64,000 nucleotides of DNA from Pseudomonadota bacterium (GTDB lineage: Bacteria > Pseudomonadota > Gammaproteobacteria > Magnimaribacterales > D2472). Positions within the stretch are counted from its first letter, which is position 1, and every line of letters begins with the position of its first letter. Below, piece after piece: positions 18,055 through 26,014 of this stretch. The stretch spans positions 1 through 64,000 of the forward strand of contig JAOMBK010000003.1 in assembly GCA_028344535.1 (NCBI GenBank). Reading direction: 5' to 3'. The position numbers and the translations under genes were made by a program. The notes under the pieces were generated by a model. The model made no database searches and had not been told where the DNA came from. It saw only the letters and a list, made by a program, of their open reading frames with translations.

Positions 18055-18808
18055 TTAAGTCCGCAGTTTTGCCTCCGTCCACCACCAAACTGGCTCCAGT
18101 TATAAACGATGCATCCGAGCTCAGCAAAAAAGTTATTGGTTTTGCAAGCTCGATTGGTTTTGCAATTCTTTTAAGGGGGATGGTATTAATGGTAGCCTCC
18201 ATCAATTCGTCATCTGGAATAGCTCTTTTAGTTGCAGGCGTTAGAACAGCACCTGGAATAATGCAATTTACTCTTACATGGGGCGCAGCTTCAATAGCAG
18301 TTGCTCTAGTAAAATTGATTAAGCCAGCTTTTGCAGCCCCATAAGCTGACATATAAGCCACTCCTTTTAAACCAACAACAGATGCTACGTTTACAATTGC
18401 ACCTTTTTTAGCGTCTTGCATCCAAGGTAAAACTGTTTTAGTTGTAAGGAATACTGCATCTAGGTTTGCTTTAAAATTTGTTCTCCAAGCATCAAGATCA
18501 AGATCAATGATTTTGCCTGTGTGAATGGATGGGGCATTGTTTATTAATCCATCAACTTTTCCAAATGAAGTATGAATTTCTTGCAAAGAATCAACGATCT
18601 CTGATTCATTACTGACATCGACATTATGCGAAATTACCTTTGAAGAAATTTTTAATAGCTCCTGATTTGCTTTATCAAGGTTGTCTATATTTCTTCCTGT
18701 TATTACTACTGTTGCTCCATATGATAGGCATAACTCAGCAGTTGCATAGCCTATGCCAGCACTAGCACCTGTGATGTATATAACTTCGTTTTCAAGTATA
18801 TTTTTCAT
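18041..18808 (-). CDS. Short-chain dehydrogenase/reductase (SDR)
   Basis: Classical SDR of 255 residues and first gene of the operon. It has TGASAGIGYA for cofactor binding, NNAPS in place of the usual NNAG, and catalytic VNVASV...YGAAKAG (Tyr-x3-Lys). The C-terminal ASLVVDGGKTA is typical. A strong GGGGGG purine run lies directly upstream of the ATG as ribosome-binding site. The next gene starts inside its 3' end (14-nt overlap), so the four-gene unit is tightly coupled. Substrate unknown. Confidence 0.92.
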   Translation of the reverse strand: MKNILENEVIYITGASAGIGYATAELCLSYGATVVITGRNIDNLDKANQELLKISSKVISHNVDVSNESEIVDSLQEIHTSFGKVDGLINNAPSIHTGKIIDLDLDAWRTNFKANLDAVFLTTKTVLPWMQDAKKGAIVNVASVVGLKGVAYMSAYGAAKAGLINFTRATAIEAAPHVRVNCIIPGAVLTPATKRAIPDDELMEATINTIPLKRIAKPIELAKPITFLLSSDASFITGASLVVDGGKTADLNAGN

Positions 18809-18826
18809 ATCCCCCCAATGAAAAAT

Positions 18827-21316
18827 TTAGAAACCTATATTAAAACCTAATGACATATACAAATAGTCATCCATAAATTTTATGTGATATGGATCAGATT
18901 TGTAACCTAAAGTTAGGCCAAAGCCGACGTTTTTATATGAAGAAAAATACTGAGCTTTTGTATGAACTTCTCTTCCGCTTGGATCAAGATCCAAACTCAT
19001 AGAATGAAAGAGAACATTTTTTTCTTTGGTTCTATAGGTTGGAACATTTAGCTGAAGAGCACCAGATTCTATTCGAATGGGTTGATCAATGGTTACTATA
19101 AATGAGTCTACGTTGTTAAAAATTGAAGACTTCAAAAATCCAACTCCAAAAGCAGATGAGTAAAGGTTTGAAAGAGACTTAATCATCCCAAGCTCATTGG
19201 AAATGCCATTTGATTTGCCCCAGTAGAATGATCCAAACAATTTACCGCCCATTAAATTCATTGAATTAGATAATCCTGCAAATGAAGTCAGCTGATTATT
19301 GCTTCCATTAAAAGCTCCTGATCCGCTTAAGCCTAAGCTGGCATCATTTTCTTTCATCACTCCAAGTTGGAATGATGGCATGCTAGATTTTGGTTGAATT
19401 TCTAAAAGAGCAACGGTGCTGGAATTTCTTTCACCAAAAATTTCATTTGCTTCAAACTTATTTCTACCAGATGAAAGCGCAACTGCAATATCAAACCCTT
19501 GAAAGCCTTGAAAAGTTGAGCCAAAGGTTGTTCCCGAAGCGCTAAAATTTAACCAGGGGTTGCTAAATTGGGATCTCAAGCTTTTTTTAGATCGCAATTC
19601 AGAATCTTGAAAAACTCCCATTGCCCAACTTCCATTTAGTCCATGACTTAAAAATGAATTATTGGAATAGTTATAATAGGAAAAAAATTCATTTTTATCC
19701 GCTCTTGCGTTGAGCAAGTGATATGGAGTAACAAGTTCTTGAGAAAAAGTATGAGTTTGCAGTCCACCAATTTCTAATTCAGTCTCTCCAGAAGTTACTG
19801 TATGAGAAATAGGGGTTTGCATGCTTTCATACCCATCCATGTTTATTATTTGATTTCTATAATCAGAGGTTAAACTGCCCAGAGATCTCCTGAAAGGTGC
19901 ATCCAATTCATCAAAAAATATAATCGAATGATCGCCAATGCCATTACTAATTGCATCTCCAAATGAAGGACTGGTTAATTGTATATTAGAAAATATTGCT
20001 GGGGTCATTGGTCCAGATAGGCTAAGTGACATCATTGCGCTTACTTGGCCGACTGGCTCTGTAGCAGCATTTAGATCCATGAGCCCCTGACCATAAATTG
20101 CTTTATCAGCATAGACTCCATTTTTATTTGCGGTCGCAAATAACCTAGAAACTATTTCTTGGCTTCCAAGCTGACCCTCAAAATGATCTGCTATTACAGC
20201 GAGTCCCCCAGATACAAATGGAGCTGCAAAGGAGGTGCCACTGGTGACTGCATAACAGGAGTTATCTGTAATGCAGTTGTTGTAATTATCATCATTGGTA
20301 TTACCGATATATATTCCAGTATCCGATGTTGATGTAGGATATGCGGCGGTGACTCTTCCACCGGGTGCAGAAATACAATAATCTTGAGCAACACCGCACC
20401 TGCTCGAAAAGTCGCTGATCTGACCATTTTCGTCAACGGAAGCTACTGCAATGGAATGACCTTGAATTTCTGGAATGTAATGAGCCATTCCGGGCAATAG
20501 TTCTGGGCTTGAATAGTCAACACCTTGATCTGCGTAACCTCCCGCATTCCCTGCAGCCCATACATAGATAGTTTTTTCTGAATCAGGAGTTCCAACCTGA
20601 GACATCTCAGCGATAGTATTAGGAAAAGCATACCTAACTTGTGCTTCAGTATAGTCAATGATATTGCCTGAATAGCCATAACTGTTATTAACTATATCAA
20701 CATCATAGTCATTATAAATTTCAAAAAGCTGGCTAAAAAAATTATCTATTCCAGTAAAATCAGGCGCTCCAGATACATTGCCTGATCCATCATCATCACC
20801 AATATCAACAGGATCATAGTCTGGATCTGGTTCAGCAAGTTGAATGGCTACAAATAGAACGTCTGCTTCAAAAGCCACGCCGTGCATTGGTGTGATATCT
20901 GTTTTGTCTTGTTTACCAGCTGCCACAGAAGCTACCATGGTTCCATGTCTTTTTTGTCTCGTATTTGGTGTGTAATTTGAGTAATTGAGAGCGCTATCAT
21001 TTGATAGCCTTGTAGCACTAATCTCAACATGGGTATTATCTAGACCAGAGTCTGTAATTCCAATTGTAATACCTGCCCCAGTTGCACCCCTTGCATAAGC
21101 AGATGACGCATTAATAATATTTAGGCCCCATTGGCTTTGATACTCATAGTAACCCTCGTATTGATCCTTCAGCTCATCAAAAGATAGGGTTGGAGGAGTT
21201 GTGGGTGGGGTAGGAGTCTGAGCAACTACAGGGGAATTATTGGAGCCGCCACCACCGCCTCCACCACAAGAAATGAGGGTAAATAAAACCAATGCTAGAG
21301 TTCTGTTTTGCTTCAT
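18827..21316 (-). CDS. Subtilisin-family (S8) serine protease autotransporter, lipoprotein-type
   Basis: An 829-residue surface protease. The N-terminus has a lipobox (LISC, Cys17) followed by a run of glycines and a Thr/Pro-rich linker. The S8 domain covers roughly residues 60-400 with Asp89 (GITDSGLD), His124 (RHGTMVAS), oxyanion Asn257 (AAGNAG) and Ser362 (TSGTSFAAP). Two CxxxxxC-type pairs may form disulfides. The last 280 or so residues are an autotransporter-like beta-barrel ending in LGFNIGF. The combination resembles lipid-anchored autotransporter proteases such as Bordetella SphB1. It diverges from an acyl-CoA synthetase across only 39 nt. Confidence 0.9.
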   Translation of the reverse strand: MKQNRTLALVLFTLISCGGGGGGGSNNSPVVAQTPTPPTTPPTLSFDELKDQYEGYYEYQSQWGLNIINASSAYARGATGAGITIGITDSGLDNTHVEISATRLSNDSALNYSNYTPNTRQKRHGTMVASVAAGKQDKTDITPMHGVAFEADVLFVAIQLAEPDPDYDPVDIGDDDGSGNVSGAPDFTGIDNFFSQLFEIYNDYDVDIVNNSYGYSGNIIDYTEAQVRYAFPNTIAEMSQVGTPDSEKTIYVWAAGNAGGYADQGVDYSSPELLPGMAHYIPEIQGHSIAVASVDENGQISDFSSRCGVAQDYCISAPGGRVTAAYPTSTSDTGIYIGNTNDDNYNNCITDNSCYAVTSGTSFAAPFVSGGLAVIADHFEGQLGSQEIVSRLFATANKNGVYADKAIYGQGLMDLNAATEPVGQVSAMMSLSLSGPMTPAIFSNIQLTSPSFGDAISNGIGDHSIIFFDELDAPFRRSLGSLTSDYRNQIINMDGYESMQTPISHTVTSGETELEIGGLQTHTFSQELVTPYHLLNARADKNEFFSYYNYSNNSFLSHGLNGSWAMGVFQDSELRSKKSLRSQFSNPWLNFSASGTTFGSTFQGFQGFDIAVALSSGRNKFEANEIFGERNSSTVALLEIQPKSSMPSFQLGVMKENDASLGLSGSGAFNGSNNQLTSFAGLSNSMNLMGGKLFGSFYWGKSNGISNELGMIKSLSNLYSSAFGVGFLKSSIFNNVDSFIVTIDQPIRIESGALQLNVPTYRTKEKNVLFHSMSLDLDPSGREVHTKAQYFSSYKNVGFGLTLGYKSDPYHIKFMDDYLYMSLGFNIGF

Positions 21317-21355
21317 AATAGTTTAGGATTCTTTGACTGTAATTAAATTAAAAAT

Positions 21356-23059
21356 ATGTCAGATAAATATAACGAAGTTTTAGCGAATCTAACAGCAGAA
21401 GATCAAATTTATGCCTTCGAAGAAGTTACTCATTCCTCAGGAATCACTTACCGTGAATTTAAAAATACCCCTAAGACATTAGCAAGCTTTTTTGAGTTTG
21501 GTCTTTTGTTTCCAGAATGGGAATTCATTGTTTTCAATGATGAGAGATATACCTATCAAGACATCCATAAGAAAGCTGCTCAAACAGCCAACGCTCTAAA
21601 AAATGCTGGCGTTAAAAAGGGCGACAGAGTAGCCATTTGTATGGCTAATAATCCTGAGTACATTATTTCATTTATGGCAGTGACCTCGATGGGCGCTGTT
21701 TGTGTTTTACTAAATTCATGGTGGGTTCCGGATGAGATTACTTATGGGCTAGAAAACTCTGGAGCCACTGTATTAATTGGTGATGAGAAAAGATTGAAGG
21801 GTTTGGAAAAATTTACAGAACTCAAGAAGATTGTTGTCAGGCCAGTTAATGAATCAAATGACTATGAGGATTTTAATGAGTTTATAGCCAGCCAATCAGA
21901 AAACTTTAGTGAGCCCAGTTTAGATACCCATGACAATGCGACCATCTTTTATACCTCTGGTTCAACCGGCTTTCCTAAAGGAGTGCTATCAACTCACAGA
22001 AACATACTTTCAACATTGTTTAGTTGGGCTTTAGTCACATCTCTAAAAAGAGAGGTTGAAGATACAGATAATAATTCACAATCTCAGTCTGAAGATGAAG
22101 CTCCTAAACAACAGGCAGCAATTTTGCATTGCGTACCATTATTTCATGTGACAGGAAGCCATTCAGGATTTCTGATGAGCATCATTGCAGGCAGAAAAAT
22201 GGTCATGATGTCTAAGTGGGATCCAGGTGCAGCACTGCAGTTGATTCAAGATGAAAAGATAGGGGCAATAACAGGCGTCCCAACTCAAACTTGGGATCTT
22301 CTAACTCATCCTGATAGAGATAAGTATGATTTATCTTCATTTAAAGAATTAAGTGGTGGCGGTGCACCGAGACCACCAGAGCATGTCAAAAAATTAAAAG
22401 ATGGGTTTAATGACGCAGAGCCTTCAATAGGATATGGACTGACTGAAACTAATGCGGCAGGGACTCTAAACTTGGGCAAAGATTATTTATCACATCCAGG
22501 AAGTTGTGGCAGGGCTATTCCTCCGGTAACTGATGTAGCAATCATTGATGAGAATTGGAATTTTATTGCAGAGCCAAAAGCCGTCGGAGAGATTGTAATC
22601 AAAAGCCCAGCCAACATGGTGGGTTACTGGATGAATCAAGAAGCCACCGATGAAGTCTTTAACGATGATGGCTGGTTTAAATCTGGAGATCTAGGGTACA
22701 TAGATGATGGCTTTGTGTATATCGTAGACAGAGTTAAAGATATGGTAATCAGAGGCGGAGAAAATATTTCCTGTATTGAAGTTGAGACAGCAATTTATGC
22801 TCATCCATCTGTGCAAGAAGCCGCAGTATTTGGTATTCCTGAAGAGCGCCTCGGTGAAACTTTGTGTGTTGCAATCTGCCTAAAACCCTCAATGGAATTA
22901 TCAGAACAAGAGTTAAGAGATTTTTTACAAGATAAATTAGCTGCATTTAAAATTCCATCATTCATGCAAATAAGCCATGAAGAACTACCAAGAGTTGCTT
23001 CAGGTAAATTTTCTAAGACACAATTGCGCGACATTTTTGTCTCTATTGAGCAAAATTAA
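21356..23059 (+). CDS. Long-chain-type acyl-CoA synthetase
   Basis: ANL-superfamily ligase of 567 residues. AMP-binding motif YTSGSTGFPKGVLSTH, A5 GYGLTETNAAG, A7/A8 SGDLGYIDDGFVYIVDR followed by the hinge and GGENISCIEVE, and the C-terminal lysine motif PRVASGKFSK. It activates a fatty or related carboxylic acid for beta-oxidation or lipid synthesis. The chain length cannot be read. A Ser/Gln/Glu-rich insertion around residues 235-250 is unusual. It stands alone: a protease gene diverges upstream and phoB follows after 64 nt. Confidence 0.9.
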   Translation: MSDKYNEVLANLTAEDQIYAFEEVTHSSGITYREFKNTPKTLASFFEFGLLFPEWEFIVFNDERYTYQDIHKKAAQTANALKNAGVKKGDRVAICMANNPEYIISFMAVTSMGAVCVLLNSWWVPDEITYGLENSGATVLIGDEKRLKGLEKFTELKKIVVRPVNESNDYEDFNEFIASQSENFSEPSLDTHDNATIFYTSGSTGFPKGVLSTHRNILSTLFSWALVTSLKREVEDTDNNSQSQSEDEAPKQQAAILHCVPLFHVTGSHSGFLMSIIAGRKMVMMSKWDPGAALQLIQDEKIGAITGVPTQTWDLLTHPDRDKYDLSSFKELSGGGAPRPPEHVKKLKDGFNDAEPSIGYGLTETNAAGTLNLGKDYLSHPGSCGRAIPPVTDVAIIDENWNFIAEPKAVGEIVIKSPANMVGYWMNQEATDEVFNDDGWFKSGDLGYIDDGFVYIVDRVKDMVIRGGENISCIEVETAIYAHPSVQEAAVFGIPEERLGETLCVAICLKPSMELSEQELRDFLQDKLAAFKIPSFMQISHEELPRVASGKFSKTQLRDIFVSIEQN

Positions 23060-23123
23060 CCTTAATTGAATTAAATCTCACAGCAATATAATGTATAAAG
23101 GGATATAAAATTTTTAGATATTT

Positions 23124-23819
23124 ATGCCATCAAATGTATTAGTTATTGAAGACGAGCCTGATATTCGCAAAACGATTGACTATAATCTTTCAAAAGAATC
23201 TTTTAAAGTTATTCAAGCCGCGTCAATAGAAGAGGGTGAAAAAGCCTTAGCTTCAAATAAAATTGATGTGATAATTTTAGATCTCATGTTGCCAGATGGT
23301 TCTGGTTTGACTCTTTGTAGAGATATCAAGTCTGAACCAAAAACAAAAAATATCCCAGTCATTATCTTAACTGCAAAAACCGAAGAGGTTGATCGTGTTG
23401 TTGGTTTTGAATTAGGTGCAGATGATTACGTTACTAAGCCATTTAGTGTTAGAGAGTTAATATTAAGAGTTAAAGCTATTTTGAAAAGAGGCGCCTCAAC
23501 AGAAAACAATACTGAGGATGCTGAATACTCATTTGGAGAACTCACAATCAATTTTGAAGAACATCAAGCTTATATAACTGGTGAAGAGATTTCTCTTACC
23601 GCTCTAGAGTTTAAATTGCTAAAACACTTAATCAAAAGAAAGGGTAGAGTTCAGACAAGAGATCAACTTCTGGAGGATGTTTGGGGATACAGTTCCAATG
23701 TTACTACAAGAACCGTTGATACTCACATCAAGCGTTTAAGGGAGAAGCTTGGTCTAGTTGGCGAACATATTCAAACCATTCGCGGTGTGGGTTATCGATT
23801 TTCTAGAAGCACAGATTAA
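23124..23819 (+). CDS. phoB: Phosphate regulon response regulator PhoB
   Basis: OmpR/PhoB-type transcription factor of 231 residues. Receiver domain at 1-120 with the acidic pocket IEDEPD, phospho-acceptor Asp53 in IILDLMLPDGSG, TAK and the KPF switch. The C-terminal winged helix (about 135-229) includes LTALEFKLLKHL, RTVDTHIKRLREKLG and IRGVGYRF. It lies 5 nt upstream of phoR, and the type II secretion operon follows. A Pho-box-like repeat array upstream of the Pit/porin/phytase genes in this same window is a natural target. Confidence 0.92.
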   Translation: MPSNVLVIEDEPDIRKTIDYNLSKESFKVIQAASIEEGEKALASNKIDVIILDLMLPDGSGLTLCRDIKSEPKTKNIPVIILTAKTEEVDRVVGFELGADDYVTKPFSVRELILRVKAILKRGASTENNTEDAEYSFGELTINFEEHQAYITGEEISLTALEFKLLKHLIKRKGRVQTRDQLLEDVWGYSSNVTTRTVDTHIKRLREKLGLVGEHIQTIRGVGYRFSRSTD

Positions 23820-23824
23820 TTAGT

Positions 23825-25582
23825 ATGGGTATTCGAACCCGAATTTTCTTTATTACGCTCTCATGCCTATTTGTTGGCATTTCTCTTTCTTTTATTGTTG
23901 CTGAAAGAGATTTATCTATTAAGCTTCAAGCCCAAATTGAAACTGAGCTTTCAAGACAAGCCAAAATTTTAAGAAAATCTATATCAGGCTTAATAGATTC
24001 TGGTGACTTGGTTGCATTAAAATCTGAGGCCGATGAGTATGCTTCTGCCTCTGATTCCAGGATAACCATTATCTTAAAAAATGGTGACGTGATTGTTGAC
24101 TCAGATATTGAAGCTAGCAGAATTAATGATCTTGATAACCACAGCGATAGACCAGAAATCATTTCAGCCTTCAATAATGGCTATGGATCAAGCAAGAGAT
24201 TTAGCTCAACAGTCAAGAAAGAAATGTTTTATTTTGCACTTTTAGATAAAACTAATAACCAAGAAAGGGTAATTAGAATATCAGTTCCCTATGAGAGCTT
24301 AGATCAAGTTTTAGCATCTTTGGGCAATTCGATCACTCTTATAGTAGTTGTTGGGCTCATTGTTGCAATTTTAGCAAGCGTGCTTGCTGGAGATTATATT
24401 AGAGCTAGTTTTGTAGAGCTAGAAAAAGCTGCTGCTGAAATTTCTGCAGGCAGTTATAAGAAAAAAAACTTAGAGTCTTTGCCTACCAAACGCTCAGATG
24501 AAATTGGTTCTATGGCTAGGAATATTTCAACCATATCTTTAAATTTAAAAGAGCAAATTTCCTTAATTGCGAAACAAAGAGACCAATTTGGCTTGGTCCT
24601 AGATGGTTTAGGGGAGGGGATTATGGTTCTTGATGAAGAGGGGACTATTACCTTTCGAAACGATCAGATCATGCAAATTCTTGGCTTAGATGAAATCTTA
24701 AAAAAATCAATTATTGATTTGAATATACCCCCCTTAAAACAACTTTATAAAAAGGCTTTAAAAAAAGGCCAACATGACAGTGAATTTGAGCTTGATGCAG
24801 ATGATGATGATACGAGATGGATCTTAGCGCACATGAATAAAGCTAAGGCAACAAAGGAATTAATCTTAGTAGTGCATGAAACAACTCAACTAAGGGAGAT
24901 GGATTCAATGCGAAGGGATTTTGTTTCCAACTTATCACATGAACTTAGAACCCCGGTAAGTGTTATTAAGGCAAATTCAGAAACATTATTAGATGGAGCC
25001 TTGGATAATTCGAAAGATGCTAAAACATTTTCTAAAGCTATTTTGCATAATGCAGACCGCCTAAGCGAGATGGTAACCTCGCTAATAGATTTATCACGAA
25101 TTGAATATGGAGATTTAAAATTTGTAATAGAGCCAATAATTATAAATGAAGTAATTGAAACAGTTATTTCATCATTCCAAAGCAAAGCAAAAAGAAAAAA
25201 TATTGACCTAGTCTTTAATCGCCAAACTGATATTGAGGTTCAAAGTGACACTAAAGCCATCGAAAGAGTTTTAAATAACTTAATAGATAATGCTTTTAAA
25301 TATAGCCCTGAGAGCTCGCTTATTGAAATTAGAGCAAGAAAGCAGGCTGGTTTTTTACGCATCTCAGTTCTAGACTTTGGTGAAGGTGTTCCAGAGGAAG
25401 AGCAAAAATTTGTTTTCAAGAGATTCTACCGAACCGCAAAAGCAAGAGCTAATACCAAGCAAGGTAGTGGCCTGGGATTAGCTATAGTGCGAAACCTTGT
25501 AAATAATTTACAGGGCGAAGTTGGTGTTGAGACAAGAAAAGAGGGTGGATCTGAGTTCTGGTTTACTCTTCCACTATCTTAG
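23825..25582 (+). CDS. phoR: Phosphate regulon sensor histidine kinase PhoR
   Basis: Membrane kinase of 585 residues. Transmembrane helix near residues 7-27, an extracytoplasmic sensor of about 130 residues, a second helix near 165-190, HAMP (about 190-245), PAS (about 250-350), HisKA with His372 in SNLSHELRTP, and HATPase with N-box NLIDNAFKYS, DFGEGV and GSGLGLAIV. The E. coli PhoR has almost no periplasmic domain, so the sizeable sensor here resembles the longer PhoR/PnpS type. The PhoR name rests on the adjacent phoB. gspC begins 26 nt after its stop. Confidence 0.88.
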   Translation: MGIRTRIFFITLSCLFVGISLSFIVAERDLSIKLQAQIETELSRQAKILRKSISGLIDSGDLVALKSEADEYASASDSRITIILKNGDVIVDSDIEASRINDLDNHSDRPEIISAFNNGYGSSKRFSSTVKKEMFYFALLDKTNNQERVIRISVPYESLDQVLASLGNSITLIVVVGLIVAILASVLAGDYIRASFVELEKAAAEISAGSYKKKNLESLPTKRSDEIGSMARNISTISLNLKEQISLIAKQRDQFGLVLDGLGEGIMVLDEEGTITFRNDQIMQILGLDEILKKSIIDLNIPPLKQLYKKALKKGQHDSEFELDADDDDTRWILAHMNKAKATKELILVVHETTQLREMDSMRRDFVSNLSHELRTPVSVIKANSETLLDGALDNSKDAKTFSKAILHNADRLSEMVTSLIDLSRIEYGDLKFVIEPIIINEVIETVISSFQSKAKRKNIDLVFNRQTDIEVQSDTKAIERVLNNLIDNAFKYSPESSLIEIRARKQAGFLRISVLDFGEGVPEEEQKFVFKRFYRTAKARANTKQGSGLGLAIVRNLVNNLQGEVGVETRKEGGSEFWFTLPLS

Positions 25583-25608
25583 ATAAACTATAAAGTTGAT
25601 CTAACCTT

Positions 25609-26013
25609 ATGAATACTAATTACATTTTGATTAAAAAAGTCCTGATTGGTCTCGTGGTTCTGCTAGCGGGATATGTTCTATATCTATTAATCTTGTCTTT
25701 TGTTTCTCGACCTAGTGAAATTAATATAGATTTCAACTCAATTCAGGGATCTGCTCAATTTAGCTCTAGCATCGATGTGAATCAAATTGAATCAACCCCC
25801 TCATCAAATTTTGATTATAAGGTTGTTGGATTTAGAGCCGGTCCTTCAAGGGCTTCAGTAATTGTTGAGAGAAACAATCAAACCTTTGTTGTCCAACAAG
25901 GTGCATTATTGGAAAATAAATATAAATTACTCAGTGTGAACATTGAATATGCTACATTTGAATATAATGGAAATATTTTCCAGCTAAGCACAAATTTAAC
26001 AGCAGATAACTAA
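25609..26013 (+). CDS. gspC: Type II secretion protein GspC, short form without PDZ
   Basis: Inner-membrane T2SS protein linking the platform to the secretin. A transmembrane helix lies at about 9-30, then a linker and the homology region (about 65-130: FRAGPSRASVIVERNNQTFVVQQGALL). At 134 residues it is about half the usual length and ends after the HR domain; the PDZ or coiled-coil end found in many GspC proteins is absent. Its place immediately before the secretin gene confirms the assignment. It follows phoR by 26 nt with no terminator seen. Confidence 0.85.
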   Translation: MNTNYILIKKVLIGLVVLLAGYVLYLLILSFVSRPSEINIDFNSIQGSAQFSSSIDVNQIESTPSSNFDYKVVGFRAGPSRASVIVERNNQTFVVQQGALLENKYKLLSVNIEYATFEYNGNIFQLSTNLTADN

Positions 26014-26014
26014 A

